Part shown: piece by piece, positions 1 through 8,261 of the stretch
Layout: the number at the start of each line of letters is the position of its first letter
How positions within the stretch are numbered: the stretch's first letter is position 1
Origin: Pimelobacter simplex
GTDB taxonomy: Bacteria; Actinomycetota; Actinomycetes; Propionibacteriales; Nocardioidaceae
Assembly: GCF_024662235.1 (NCBI RefSeq)
Contig: NZ_CP096276.1
Coordinates: 2,046,001 to 2,110,000, forward strand
DNA: 64,000 bases
Direction: 5' to 3'
The notes under the pieces: model-generated
The model's database searches: none
Seen by the model: only the letters and a program-made list of their open reading frames with translations
What the model was told of the DNA's origin: nothing
Translations under genes and position numbers: made by a program

Positions 1-577
1 TGAGGATGATGATCGCCTTGCCCTTCTCGGCGCCGCCGATCGTCTCGACGCCCGCCGCGGTGGTCCGCGTGAACTCGTCGATGTTGGCGCGCGTGCCCGG
101 TCCGGCGCTGACGCTGGAGACCGAGGCGACGATCTCGGCGTACGGCACCGGAGTGACCCGGGAGACCGCGTTGACCATGGGGATCGTGGCCTGGCCGCCG
201 CAGGTGATCATGTTGACGTTGAGCGCGCCGACGTGCTCGGTGCCGTTGACCGGCGGGATCACCGCAGGCCCGACGGCGGCGGGCGTCAGGTCGATCGCGC
301 GGATGCCCGCCTCGGCGTAGCGCGGCGCGTACTCGCGGTGCACGTAGGCGGAGGTCGCCTCGAAGAGCAGGTCGGGCAGCTCGTCCTGCTTGAGCAGCCA
401 GTCGACGCCCTCGTGGCTCACCGCGAGCCCCTCGTCGGCGGCGATGCGCAGGCCCTCGCTCGACGGGTCCACGCCGATCATCCAGCGCGGCTCGATGACC
501 TCGCTGCGCTTGAGCTTGTAGAGCAGGTCGGTGCCGATGTTGCCGGGCCCGACGATGGCAGCGGTCAGCTTGCCCAT
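1..577 (-). CDS. hsaG: Acetaldehyde dehydrogenase (acylating), HsaG-like; C-terminus beyond window edge
   Basis: N-terminal 192 residues of an acylating acetaldehyde dehydrogenase, which converts acetaldehyde or propionaldehyde plus CoA and NAD+ to the acyl-CoA, usually in a channelling complex with a 4-hydroxy-2-oxovalerate-type aldolase. The NAD-binding loop GPGNIG is at residues 10-15 and the catalytic cysteine is Cys126 in MITCGGQA. The ATG (575-577) lies 2 bases after the hsaE stop, so the two are co-transcribed. The family is about 300 residues, so roughly a third is missing at the window edge. The adjoining kstD and hsaE favour the steroid-pathway paralogue HsaG over an aromatic meta-cleavage enzyme (MhpF/BphJ); that choice is inference from context. 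Confidence 0.93.
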   Translation of the reverse strand, partial: MGKLTAAIVGPGNIGTDLLYKLKRSEVIEPRWMIGVDPSSEGLRIAADEGLAVSHEGVDWLLKQDELPDLLFEATSAYVHREYAPRYAEAGIRAIDLTPAAVGPAVIPPVNGTEHVGALNVNMITCGGQATIPMVNAVSRVTPVPYAEIVASVSSVSAGPGTRANIDEFTRTTAAGVETIGGAEKGKAIIIL

Positions 578-579
578 CT

Positions 580-1386
580 TCACTCCTCGAAGGTGACGGT
601 CAGGGGCGCGAAGCCGCTGATGGACGCCGTGACGCGGTCGCCCGCGGCGAACGGCACGAACGGGCCGAGGGCCCCGGACAGGATCAGGTGGCCCGCGCGC
701 AGCGGGTCTCCGAAGCGGTAGGCCTGCACCGCGAGCCAGCGCAGCGCCTCGAGCGGGTCGCCGAGGCACGCCGCACCGGTGCCGGCCGAACGCTCCTCGC
801 CGTCGATCGTGAGCGACATGACGACGTCACGGGGCTCGATCTCGCTGAGCGGGAGTCCGTCGCGGCCGACCACGAAGAGCCCGCTGGAGGCGTTGTCGGC
901 GACCGTGTCGGTGAAGGTGATGTCCCAGCGCTCGATGCGCGAGTCGACGATCTCCAGCGCCGGGAGCGCGACGTCGACGGCGGCCCGGACCAGGTCGAGC
1001 GTGATCTCGTCCTCGCTCGCCGGAGCGATGTCGGCCCCGAGCCGGAAGGCGACCTCGGCCTCGACCCGCGGCTGCACGAGCGTGCGCATCGAGATCGGCG
1101 CGCCGTCCGCCCCGTCGCTCACGTCCATGTCGCTCAGGAGGTAGCCGAAGTCGGGCTGGTCCACGCCGAGCTGGTTCTGCACGGCCTCGGAGGTGGCGCC
1201 GATCTTGCGGCCCACGACGCTCACGCCGCCGGCGATCCGGGCCCGCACGAGACCCTGCTGGACGGCGTACGCCGCGGGCAGGTCGTCGGTGCCGATGAGG
1301 TCGCGGACGGCGGCGCACGGAACCCGTGTCGCCTGGGCCGTGGCGAGGCGGTCGACCGCGGCCGCGACGGCGTCTGGAGGGGTCAC
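580..1386 (-). CDS. hsaE: 2-keto-4-pentenoate (2-hydroxyalka-2,4-dienoate) hydratase, HsaE-like
   Basis: A 268-residue member of the fumarylacetoacetase-fold hydratases (MhpD/HsaE), which add water to 2-hydroxydienoates made by ring meta-cleavage, giving 4-hydroxy-2-oxo acids for the following aldolase. The motif GRKIGATS near residue 60 and the acidic cluster VEAEVAFRL near 108-116, which supplies metal ligands, are typical. Translation starts at GTG 1384-1386. A -10-like TAGTAT ends 6 bases upstream of it, so the mRNA may be leaderless. It precedes hsaG by 2 bases and diverges from kstD. In Mycobacterium tuberculosis the genes hsaG, hsaE, kstD and a MaoC hydratase lie in the same arrangement, which supports a steroid-degradation role. 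A catechol-pathway role is the alternative. Confidence 0.9.
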   Translation of the reverse strand: MTPPDAVAAAVDRLATAQATRVPCAAVRDLIGTDDLPAAYAVQQGLVRARIAGGVSVVGRKIGATSEAVQNQLGVDQPDFGYLLSDMDVSDGADGAPISMRTLVQPRVEAEVAFRLGADIAPASEDEITLDLVRAAVDVALPALEIVDSRIERWDITFTDTVADNASSGLFVVGRDGLPLSEIEPRDVVMSLTIDGEERSAGTGAACLGDPLEALRWLAVQAYRFGDPLRAGHLILSGALGPFVPFAAGDRVTASISGFAPLTVTFEE

Positions 1387-1392
1387 ACGGAC

Positions 1393-1412
1393 ATACTAGA
1401 ACCTGTTACAGT
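1393..1412. promoter_or_regulatory. Divergent hsaE/kstD promoters with KstR-like operator
   Basis: The sequence TAGAACCTGTTACA at 1397-1410 matches 10 of 14 positions of the KstR-type palindrome as I remember it (TAGAACACGTTCTA), with the GAAC-N2-GTT core intact. It touches a -10-like TACAGT (1407-1412) pointing to kstD and a -10-like TAGTAT (minus strand, 1393-1398) pointing to hsaE. Each hexamer ends 6 or 7 bases before its start codon and neither start has a Shine-Dalgarno sequence, so both transcripts look leaderless. A TetR-family KstR bound here would block both. Confidence 0.6.
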
Positions 1413-1419
1413 TTTTCGC

Positions 1420-3081
1420 ATGAAGGACTCCTACGACGTCGTCGTGGTCGGCGCCGGCGGTGCCGGCATGTCGGCCGCGCTCGCCGCCTCCGCCCAGGGC
1501 CTCGACACCGTCCTGGTCGAGAAGAGCGGCTACTTCGGTGGCTCGACCGCGCGCTCCGGCGGCGGCGTGTGGATCCCGGGCAACTATGCCCTGGAGGCGG
1601 CCGGCCAGGTCGACCCGGGCGACCGCGAGGCCGCCAAGACCTACCTCGACTCGATCGTGGGCGACGTCGTCCCCAAGCAGCGCCGCGACACCTACCTCGA
1701 CCGCGGCCCCGAGGTCCTCGACTTCCTGCGCGAGAAGACGCCGCTGCGCTTCACCTGGGTCCCCGAGTACGCCGACTACCTGCCCGAGCAGCCCGGCGGC
1801 CGCCCGCGCGGGCGCAGCGTCGAGCCGGTGCCGCTGGACGCGCGCTTCCTGGGCGATGAGCTCGACCGGCTGCACCCGCCGTACACGAAGGCGCCGGCGA
1901 ACCTCATCGTCACCCAGGCCGACTTCCGCAAGATCAGCCTCGGCCTGCGCACGATCCGCGGCCCGCTGACCATGATCAAGGTGATGCTCAAGCGCCTGCT
2001 GGCGATCGTCACCGGCAAGAAGATGTTCGCGATGGGCAACGCCATCGCGATCGGCCTGCGCAAGGGCCTGACCGACGCCGGCGTCCCGGTGGAGTACGAC
2101 ACCGCGCTGCTCGACCTGCTCGTCGAGGACGGCCGCGTGGTCGGCGTCGTCGTCGAGTCCGGCGGCGAGCGCCGCGAGGTCCGGGCCCGGCGCGGCGTGA
2201 TCCTCGGCTCGGGCGGCTTCGAGCACAGCCAGGAGCTGCGCGAGAAGTTCCTGCCCCAGCCGACCTCCGCGACGTGGTCGACCGGTGCGCCCGCCAACAC
2301 CGGCGGCGGCCTGCTCGCCGGTACCGCGGCCGGCGCCGCGACCGACCTGCTCGACGACGCCTGGTGGGGCCCGACCATCCCGCTGCCCGGTCGGGCGTGG
2401 TTCTGCCTGGCCGAGCGCAACCTGCCCGGCTCGATCATCGTCAACTCCGCGGGCGCGCGCTACATGAACGAGGCGCTGCCGTACGTCGAGGCGACCCACG
2501 AGATCTACAAGGGTCAGGCCACGGGCGTGGACCACGTGCCGTCGTACATGGTGTTCGACCAGACCTACCGCAACCGCTACCTGTTCGCCGGCGTCGCGGG
2601 CCGCCAGCCGTTCCCCGGCCGCTGGTACAAGGAGGGCGTCGTCGTGCGCGCCGACTCCCTCGAGGAGCTGGCCACGAAAGTCGGCCTGCCGTCGGGCTCG
2701 CTCGACACGACCGTCGAGCGCTTCAACGGGTTCGCCCGCTCGGGCGTCGACGAGGACTTCCACCGCGGCGAGTCGGCCTACGACAAGTACTACTCCGACC
2801 CGACGGTCAAGCCGAATTGCTCGCTCGCGCCCATCGAGAAGGGCCCGTTCTACGCGGTCAAGATCGTCCCCGGCGACCTCGGGACGAAGGGCGGCCTCGT
2901 CACCGACGAGCGCGCCCGGGTGCTGCGCGAGGACGGCTCGGTGATCCCCGGCCTGTACGCCGCGGGCAACGTCTCGGCTGCCGTCATGGGCAACACCTAC
3001 CCCGGTCCGGGTGGCACGATCGGGCCTGCCATCGTCTTCGGATATCTCGCCGCGGAAGACCTCGCCAAGGAGCACAGCTGA
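1420..3081 (+). CDS. kstD: 3-ketosteroid delta1-dehydrogenase
   Basis: An FAD flavoenzyme of 553 residues that introduces the 1,2 double bond into ring A of 3-ketosteroids, the step that commits the nucleus to B-ring opening. The FAD-binding motif GAGGAG is at residues 11-16, followed by the conserved GGSTARSGGG. YADYLPE (about residue 115) and the C-terminal NTYPGPGGTIG carry the tyrosines and glycine that correspond to the catalytic Tyr119, Tyr487 and Gly491 of Rhodococcus KstD1. The length matches the family. ATG 1420 is the first residue of the flavoprotein fold; the same frame stays open upstream but overlaps hsaE. The stop codon overlaps the next ATG by one base (TGATG), so the hydratase is translationally coupled. 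Confidence 0.95.
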   Translation: MKDSYDVVVVGAGGAGMSAALAASAQGLDTVLVEKSGYFGGSTARSGGGVWIPGNYALEAAGQVDPGDREAAKTYLDSIVGDVVPKQRRDTYLDRGPEVLDFLREKTPLRFTWVPEYADYLPEQPGGRPRGRSVEPVPLDARFLGDELDRLHPPYTKAPANLIVTQADFRKISLGLRTIRGPLTMIKVMLKRLLAIVTGKKMFAMGNAIAIGLRKGLTDAGVPVEYDTALLDLLVEDGRVVGVVVESGGERREVRARRGVILGSGGFEHSQELREKFLPQPTSATWSTGAPANTGGGLLAGTAAGAATDLLDDAWWGPTIPLPGRAWFCLAERNLPGSIIVNSAGARYMNEALPYVEATHEIYKGQATGVDHVPSYMVFDQTYRNRYLFAGVAGRQPFPGRWYKEGVVVRADSLEELATKVGLPSGSLDTTVERFNGFARSGVDEDFHRGESAYDKYYSDPTVKPNCSLAPIEKGPFYAVKIVPGDLGTKGGLVTDERARVLREDGSVIPGLYAAGNVSAAVMGNTYPGPGGTIGPAIVFGYLAAEDLAKEHS

Positions 3082-3968
3082 TGCCGATCGACCCGTCCGT
3101 CGCGATCGGGGCCGACCTCGGCTCCCGCACCTTCTCGTGGACCGAGTCCGACGTCCTGCTCTACCACCTCGGCATCGGGGCCGGCTCCCGTGCGGGCGAC
3201 AACCTCTCCGCCGACGCGCTGCGGTACACCCTCGACGACGCCGCGCTCCAGGTGCTGCCGTCGTTCGGCGTCGTCGTGCCGACCTTCCACGAGACCGACC
3301 CGCCGCCGCTCGACCTGCCCGGCTGCGACATCAACCTCGCCCAGGTCGTCCACGGCGCCCAGTCGATCTCGGTCTCCGGGCCGCTGCCGACCTCGGGCAC
3401 CGCGACCGTGCGCACCACGCTCACCGACGTGTGGGACAAGGGCAAGGCCGCCGTCATCTGGCAGGAGGCCGTCGCCACCGCGGGCACCGACGGCACCGGC
3501 GAGGAGCTCTGGCGGACCCGCTCCTCGATCTTCGTGCGCGGCGAGGGCGGCTGGGGCGGCGACCGCGGCTCGTCCACCACGGTCGAGGTGCCCGAGCGCG
3601 ACGCGGACCACGTGTCGTCGTACCTGGTGACGCCGCAGCAGGCCCTGCTCTACCGCCTGTGCGGCGACCGCAACCCGCTCCACGCCGACCCGGGCTTCGC
3701 CAAGGCGGCCGGCTTCCCGGCGCCGATCCTGCACGGCCTGTGCTCCTACGGCATCGTCCTGCGCGAGCTCACCGACGGCCTGCTCGGCGGCGACGCCACC
3801 CAGGTCGCCGGCTTCGCCGGCCGCTTCGCGGGCGTCGTCTTCCCGGGCGAGACCATCCGGGTGGCCGGCTGGCGCGAGGGCTCGTCGATCATCGGCTCCG
3901 CCACGATCGAGGGCGGCGACCGGGACGGCTCCCCCGTCCTCGCGGACTGCGTCCTGTCGCTCGCGTAG
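3081..3968 (+). CDS. MaoC-family 2-enoyl-CoA hydratase (steroid side-chain type, Rv3538/Hsd4B-like)
   Basis: A 295-residue protein with two hot-dog halves, the layout of eukaryote-like R-specific 2-enoyl-CoA hydratases. The C-terminal half holds the hydratase-2 signature YRLCGDRNPLHADPGFA with the catalytic Asp and His (GD-x-NP-x-H) around residues 193-203. It is coupled to kstD through a TGATG overlap. The neighbouring M. tuberculosis gene next to kstD is of the same family, so hydration of a steroid side-chain or ring-derived enoyl-CoA is the likely job. The exact substrate cannot be read from sequence. No terminator is evident before the next gene. Confidence 0.88.
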   Translation: MPIDPSVAIGADLGSRTFSWTESDVLLYHLGIGAGSRAGDNLSADALRYTLDDAALQVLPSFGVVVPTFHETDPPPLDLPGCDINLAQVVHGAQSISVSGPLPTSGTATVRTTLTDVWDKGKAAVIWQEAVATAGTDGTGEELWRTRSSIFVRGEGGWGGDRGSSTTVEVPERDADHVSSYLVTPQQALLYRLCGDRNPLHADPGFAKAAGFPAPILHGLCSYGIVLRELTDGLLGGDATQVAGFAGRFAGVVFPGETIRVAGWREGSSIIGSATIEGGDRDGSPVLADCVLSLA

Positions 3969-4014
3969 GCCGCGGCGCTACGTTGGGGATCGTCCCCGAC
4001 GAAAGGTGTCCCCG

Positions 4015-4455
4015 ATGCCCACGCGTACTTCCCGCACCGCCTGGAACGGCGGCCTCCAGGACGGCTCCGGCCAGGTCGAGCTGACCTCGTCCGGCGCCGG
4101 CACCTTCGACGTCTCGTTCCCCAAGCGGGCCGCCGACGACGCCGACGGAACCACCAGCCCCGAGGAGCTCATCGCCGCGGCCCACTCGGCCTGCTACGCG
4201 ATGTCGCTGTCCAACGAGGTCGCCAAGGCCGGCGGCACGCCGCAGGCGCTCGACGTCTCCGCCGACGTCACCCTCGGCCCGGACCCGGCCGGCGGCTTCC
4301 GGATCACCGGCATCAAGATCACCGTCCGCGGAGAGGTCGACGGCCTCGACGAGGCCGGCTTCCTCGCCGCCGCCGAGTCCGCCAAGGCCGGCTGCCCGGT
4401 GAGCAAGGCCCTCACCGGCACCGAGATCACGCTCGACGCGGCTCTGGAGAGCTGA
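4015..4455 (+). CDS. OsmC-family peroxiredoxin (organic hydroperoxide resistance)
   Basis: A 146-residue OsmC/Ohr protein, a thiol peroxidase acting on organic hydroperoxides in the cytoplasm. The N-terminal RTAWNGGLQDGSGQ and the segment SPEELIAAAHSACYAMSLSNE contain the first catalytic cysteine (about Cys62). The second cysteine is in KAGCPVSKAL (about Cys126). The ATG at 4015 is preferred over the upstream in-frame GTG at 4006 because GAAAGG (4001-4006) is correctly spaced only for the ATG. The 3' end overlaps the convergent MOSC gene by 29 bases. It resembles the OsmC branch rather than Ohr. Confidence 0.9.
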   Translation: MPTRTSRTAWNGGLQDGSGQVELTSSGAGTFDVSFPKRAADDADGTTSPEELIAAAHSACYAMSLSNEVAKAGGTPQALDVSADVTLGPDPAGGFRITGIKITVRGEVDGLDEAGFLAAAESAKAGCPVSKALTGTEITLDAALES

Positions 4456-4912
4456 GCTCGACCGGGTCCCCCACCCGGATCGTCCCGCCCTCCAGGACCC
4501 GGAACACGGTCCCTGCCCGGCGCCGGAGCGCTTCCTGCGCTCTGGCGCCGATCGTGTCGTCCAGCAGCTTGCACGGCGCCGCCACCCGCACCACCTCGAG
4601 CAGCACCTCCCCCACCCGGATCCGCTGCCCCGGCTCGCGCGGCACCACCCCGGCGCTGATCGTCAGGTTGCGCCGGGTCAGGTGGCTCGGCACCTCGCGC
4701 CCGAAGACCCGCGCCGCCTCGTCCAGCGTCTCCCGGCTCTGCACCGTCACGTGCCGGTGCCGGGTGCCGTGGTAGCGGTCGCCGACGATGCCGCGGCCGG
4801 CCTCGACCTCGACCTGGTCCTTGGCCTGCATGGGCAGACGGGACGCCTTGGCGAGGTGGATCGCCTGGACGACGGGGGTGGTGGGCTCGGGCACCCTGCC
4901 GAGGGTAGCCAC
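4427..4912 (-). CDS. MOSC domain-containing protein
   Basis: A 161-residue stand-alone MOSC domain. These beta-barrel domains belong to the molybdenum-cofactor sulfurase C-terminal superfamily and are linked to handling of metal-bound sulfur or to reduction of N-hydroxylated compounds. Family marks are GRGIVGDRYHGTRH near residues 39-52, the R-x-NLTISAG stretch, and the conserved cysteine in AAPCKLLD (about 114). It overlaps the convergent osmC end by 29 bases. No partner redox gene is adjacent, so a specific substrate cannot be given. Confidence 0.88.
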   Translation of the reverse strand: MATLGRVPEPTTPVVQAIHLAKASRLPMQAKDQVEVEAGRGIVGDRYHGTRHRHVTVQSRETLDEAARVFGREVPSHLTRRNLTISAGVVPREPGQRIRVGEVLLEVVRVAAPCKLLDDTIGARAQEALRRRAGTVFRVLEGGTIRVGDPVELSSPEPRRA

Positions 4913-4995
4913 GCGCCCGGCGTCCGCCCGCGTAGCCCGACCAAGGCGGCCGCGCTGGACCTCACGCCACCGGCGGCGATGTTCGCCACGGTGCT

Positions 4996-5016
4996 GGCCG
5001 GACGTGCCGTTCGGCC
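4996..5016 (-). terminator. Possible terminator hairpin after rpe
   Basis: Arms GGCCGGAC (4996-5003) and GTTCGGCC (5009-5016) pair with one mismatch around a 5-base loop in the 120-base gap between rpe and the MOSC gene. No U-tract follows, as is common in high-GC actinobacteria. Nothing else is visible in this gap. Confidence 0.35.
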
Positions 5017-5032
5017 GCCCGCCTGGATCCGC

Positions 5033-5713
5033 CTAGGCGCCGGCCGCGTCGGAGGCCGCGGCCGCCGCCTTGTCCCGCAGCGCGGCGACCATCGCGTCCG
5101 GGTCCGCGGCGGAGTAGACCGCCGAGCCGGCGACGAACACGTCCGCACCCGCCTCGGCGCACCGCTCGATCGTCTCGAGCGAGACGCCGCCGTCGACCTG
5201 GAGCCAGGTCTCGATGCCGTGCTTGTCCATCATCGCGCGCGCCCGCCGGATCTTGGGCAGGCACAGGTCGAGGAACTTCTGGCCGCCGAAGCCGGGCTCG
5301 ACGGTCATGATGAGCAGCATGTCGAGCTCGGGCAGCAGGTCCTCGTAGGGCTCGATCGGCGTCGCGGGCTTGAGCGCCATCGACGCCCGGGCGCCGGCCG
5401 CCCGGATCTCGCGCGCGAGCCGGACGGGCGCCTTGGCCGCCTCGACGTGGAAGGTCACCGACCCGCACCCCGCCTCGACGTACGCCGGGGCGTTGCGGTC
5501 GGCGTCCTCGATCATGAGGTGGGCGTCGAGCGGGACCGGGCTGACCCGGGCGAGCGCCTCGACCATGGTCGGGCCGAACGTCAGGTTCGGCACGAAGTGG
5601 TTGTCCATGACGTCGACGTGGATCCAGTCGGCGCCCGGGATCCGGGCGACCTCCTCACCGAGCCTGGCGAAGTCGGAGTTGAGGATCGACGGCGTGATCT
5701 GGATGTGGCCCAC
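5033..5713 (-). CDS. rpe: Ribulose-phosphate 3-epimerase
   Basis: A 226-residue TIM barrel that interconverts ribulose 5-phosphate and xylulose 5-phosphate in the pentose phosphate pathway. All family blocks are present: [40 protein letters not shown] and the phosphate-binding VDGGV, giving the metal-ligand His and Asp residues. It starts at GTG 5711-5713. In many actinobacteria rpe lies directly downstream of rsmB; here about 10 kb of other genes separate them. Confidence 0.96.
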   Translation of the reverse strand: MGHIQITPSILNSDFARLGEEVARIPGADWIHVDVMDNHFVPNLTFGPTMVEALARVSPVPLDAHLMIEDADRNAPAYVEAGCGSVTFHVEAAKAPVRLAREIRAAGARASMALKPATPIEPYEDLLPELDMLLIMTVEPGFGGQKFLDLCLPKIRRARAMMDKHGIETWLQVDGGVSLETIERCAEAGADVFVAGSAVYSAADPDAMVAALRDKAAAAASDAAGA

Positions 5714-5736
5714 GGACCGTCAGTCTACGGTCGGGC

Positions 5737-6204
5737 ATGATCGGACGCGTGCCCGAGGTCCCCGCGCCCGATCCCACCTCCGACCGCGCCGCCGACCGCG
5801 CCGCTGTCGAGGCGGTCGTCGCCCGCTTCTTCGCCGCCTTCGTCAGCGGCCCGGACGCGGCCGAGCACGCCGCGGACCTGCGTGCGGTGCTGCTCCCCCA
5901 GGCCCTCGTCGTCCGGACCGACCCGACCGATCCGACCAACCCCACGACGTACGACGTCGAGGGGTTCATCGCCCCGCGGGTCGCGCTCCTGGCCGCGGGC
6001 ACGATGACCGGCTTCCGCGAGTGGGTCGTCACCGGCCGTACCGACCTGGCCGGCGACATCGCGCAGCACTGGTGCACCTATGCCAAGGCGTGGCGCCAGG
6101 ACGGCACCGAGCACACCGGCTCCGGCACCAAGTCGATCCAGCTCGTCCGCACCGGCGCCGGCTGGCGGATCAGCGCCGTCGCGTGGACCGACGATCCCGC
6201 CTGA
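5737..6204 (+). CDS. NTF2-like (SnoaL/DUF4440-type) protein of unknown function
   Basis: A 155-residue protein whose N-terminal helix (AAVEAVVARFFAAF) and later strands ending GWRISAVAWTDDP follow the cone-shaped NTF2-like fold shared by SnoaL cyclases, ketosteroid isomerases and many stress proteins. Catalytic residues of a known enzyme subgroup are not identifiable. It begins 23 bases from the divergent rpe start. A small-ligand or enzymatic role is possible, but no function should be assigned. Confidence 0.72.
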   Translation: MIGRVPEVPAPDPTSDRAADRAAVEAVVARFFAAFVSGPDAAEHAADLRAVLLPQALVVRTDPTDPTNPTTYDVEGFIAPRVALLAAGTMTGFREWVVTGRTDLAGDIAQHWCTYAKAWRQDGTEHTGSGTKSIQLVRTGAGWRISAVAWTDDPA

Positions 6205-6291
6205 GATCGGCGATTCTCCTCCGAATCGGCATACGGCGGCCGATCATGGGAGGACGAGTCACCGTCGACTCTCGTGGGGAGGCAAACTGCC

Positions 6292-6498
6292 ATGCCGATG
6301 ATGAACAGCGAGGCCCGCAAGCGGGCCGCCGACGCCGCCGATCGCGCCGCCGGCCAGGCCGAGGTGCACCGGCTCGCCGATGCGTGGGACCGCGAGGCCG
6401 CCCTGGAGGAGGCCTCGGGCAACGGGTTCGCCGCGGTGATCCTGCATGCGCACGCGCGCGAGCTGCGCGCGGTGCTGGAGCGTCCGCTCAGCGCCTGA
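6292..6498 (+). CDS. Small hypothetical protein
   Basis: A 68-residue, alanine-rich, probably all-helical protein with no signal peptide, membrane segment or cysteines. ATG 6292 is chosen because GGGGAGG (6276-6282) is well placed before it; an upstream in-frame GTG (6274) lies inside that ribosome-binding site. It sits 88 bases before an ECF sigma gene but has its own ribosome-binding site. I do not recognise the family. Confidence 0.65.
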   Translation: MPMMNSEARKRAADAADRAAGQAEVHRLADAWDREAALEEASGNGFAAVILHAHARELRAVLERPLSA

Positions 6499-6530
6499 GC
6501 CGAGCCGGCCGGAGCCACCTCGGGGCACGA

Positions 6531-6557
6531 GGCAACCTTCTGGGGTGCTGGTGCGTC
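6531..6557 (+). promoter_or_regulatory. Candidate ECF-type promoter of the sigma/partner operon
   Basis: GGCAACC (6531-6537) followed after 16 bases by CGTC (6554-6557) resembles the AAC...CGTC pattern of ECF-dependent promoters. It lies 24 bases before the sigma start, where autoregulated ECF promoters are usually found. It was identified by eye only. Confidence 0.4.
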
Positions 6558-6580
6558 CTCGGGGCGTGGAGCCTGTGCTG

Positions 6581-7090
6581 ATGGACCCCTTACCGGGCGA
6601 TCGCGACGATGCGGCGTTCGACGCCTTCGTCGCGGCCCGGCTGCCGCACCTGCTCAAGCTCGGCCGCGCCCTGAGCGGCGACGAGCAGCGCGGCGCCGAC
6701 CTCGTCCAGGACGCGCTGGAGCGGGCCCTGCCCCGCTGGCGCAAGCTCGACGACCCCGAGGGCTTCGTCCGCCGGGCGATGGTCAACCGCAGCATCTCGG
6801 TGTGGCGCAAGGTCCGCCGCGAACGGCCCCTGCCCGAGACCGGCGACTCCCCCACAGGTGCGTCCCACCGCGACCGGCCGCACGACCACGAGCTGTTCGC
6901 CGCCGTACGACGGCTCCCCCCGCGCCAGCGCGCCGTGATCGCGCTGCGCTACTACGAGGACCTCACCGAGGCCCAGACCGCCGACGTGCTCGGTTGCTCG
7001 GTCGGCACCGTGAAGAGCCAGGCCCACCGGGCACTGGCGGTCCTGCGTGACCAGCTGCCGACCTTCGCCGACCTGGAGGAGACGTCATGA
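6581..7090 (+). CDS. SigE-family ECF RNA polymerase sigma factor
   Basis: A 169-residue sigma-70 factor of the extracytoplasmic-function class. Region 2 includes GADLVQDALERALPRW (about 38-53), which binds core polymerase and the -10 element. Region 4 is a helix-turn-helix, LTEAQTADVLGCSVGTVKSQ, before the C-terminal helix. ATG 6581 has GGAG (6568-6571) nine bases upstream. The stop overlaps the following ATG in ATGA, coupling it to a membrane protein that probably acts as its anti-sigma factor. The signal sensed is unknown. Confidence 0.9.
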   Translation: MDPLPGDRDDAAFDAFVAARLPHLLKLGRALSGDEQRGADLVQDALERALPRWRKLDDPEGFVRRAMVNRSISVWRKVRRERPLPETGDSPTGASHRDRPHDHELFAAVRRLPPRQRAVIALRYYEDLTEAQTADVLGCSVGTVKSQAHRALAVLRDQLPTFADLEETS

Positions 7091-8247
7091 CCCGCCTCGA
7101 GGACGCCCTGCGCGCGACGTTGGCCGCCGACTCCGACCCGGACGGCGACCCCGCCCCCGACCTCGAGCGCTGGTTGCCCGGCATCCGCCAGGGCGCCCGG
7201 CGCCGGCGTACCGCGCGGCAGGTGGTCGCTGCGGGAGTCGCGGCGACCGTGGTGCTCGGCGCGATGGTCGGCTACGCCCTGACCCGGAGCGACGACGCTC
7301 CCCCCGCGCCCACCGAGCGCCACCTGGGCACACCGTCGCCGCCGCCGTGGTCTCCCCGCAGCTTGGACGTGGTCGGTGACGCACTCTTCGTGCTCGACAC
7401 CGACGTCAGATGTCAGTGCACCCGCATCCTGCGCACCACGGGCACGCAGTGGACCGTCGTCGGCGAGATCCCGGTCTGGGGCCTCTTGAGCCTCGACTTC
7501 ACCTCCGACGGCAGCACCGGTTGGGTCGCTGACGGCGATCAGGTCTGGGTCAGCCATGACGAAGGACGGAGCTGGTCAGCCGTCCCGCTCTCCGGCCAGT
7601 CGCACGGCTCGGAAGGTGGTCTTGCCACCGAGGTCAGCGTGCTCGCGGACGACGTGTGGACGACCGACCAGGACGGTGGCGTGTGGCGGCTTCCGGCCGC
7701 CACCGATCGCCCCGAGCGGGTCGACATCGACGGCATCACGGTCGCCACGTCGGTCAAGGCCGTCGGTGGCAGCCTGTTCGTCACGGGCTCCTCCGAGGCG
7801 ACCAGGACCGACCTGGCCTCGTCTGACGTCCTGCGGGTCAGTGACGACGGAGGCACCGGGTGGACCCCGTTGGCAGCGCCGTGCACCTCGGCCCAGGTCA
7901 CCGCGGCCGCCGGTGCCGTGTTCGCCGTGTGCCACGACGCCGCCGGGGACCGAGCCACGGTCCACCGCTGGACGCCCGGCCAGGACCGTTTCGAGGAGTA
8001 CGCCGCCACCGTCCTCAGCGAGGGAGGGATCCTGCTCGCCCTGGACGACGAGCGTCTGGCGATCACCGACGACGCGGACGAGCGCATCCTCACCGCCACC
8101 ACGGACATCCCCACCGATTTCGCCCAGAGTGACGACACGCCGCTCATCGACTCTGCCGTGCTCGGCGAGCGGCTCTACGTGGTCAGCCTGGCCGGGATGA
8201 GCATGTCCGAGGACGTCGGCCGCACCTGGAGCCAGATCAGCCAGTGA
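7087..8247 (+). CDS. Membrane-anchored Asp-box (BNR) beta-propeller protein, probable anti-sigma partner
   Basis: A 386-residue protein with a short cytoplasmic N-terminus rich in charge, an RRRR stop-transfer cluster, one membrane helix at about residues 46-65 and a long extracytoplasmic part. The outer part carries three Asp-box motifs of the form S-x-D-x-G-x-x-W (SHDEGRSW, SDDGGTGW, SEDVGRTW), the hallmark of BNR/sortilin-like beta-propellers. A 4-base overlap with the ECF sigma gene implies equal synthesis and a shared regulatory circuit. No canonical zinc anti-sigma motif (HxxxCxxC) is present, so anti-sigma activity is inference. Two cysteines (CQCT) near residue 114 could form a disulfide. 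Confidence 0.75.
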   Translation: MTRLEDALRATLAADSDPDGDPAPDLERWLPGIRQGARRRRTARQVVAAGVAATVVLGAMVGYALTRSDDAPPAPTERHLGTPSPPPWSPRSLDVVGDALFVLDTDVRCQCTRILRTTGTQWTVVGEIPVWGLLSLDFTSDGSTGWVADGDQVWVSHDEGRSWSAVPLSGQSHGSEGGLATEVSVLADDVWTTDQDGGVWRLPAATDRPERVDIDGITVATSVKAVGGSLFVTGSSEATRTDLASSDVLRVSDDGGTGWTPLAAPCTSAQVTAAAGAVFAVCHDAAGDRATVHRWTPGQDRFEEYAATVLSEGGILLALDDERLAITDDADERILTATTDIPTDFAQSDDTPLIDSAVLGERLYVVSLAGMSMSEDVGRTWSQISQ

Positions 8248-8261
8248 GGCGCCACCGCACC

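Noticed and set aside
688..1419. An N-terminal extension of kstD reaching back to 688
   Set aside because: It overlaps hsaE on the opposite strand, is Arg/Asp-rich, and the flavoprotein starts at residue 1 of the ATG at 1420.
1396..3075. A 559-codon open frame antisense to kstD
   Set aside because: It is the codon-position shadow of a strong kstD reading; no domain is visible.
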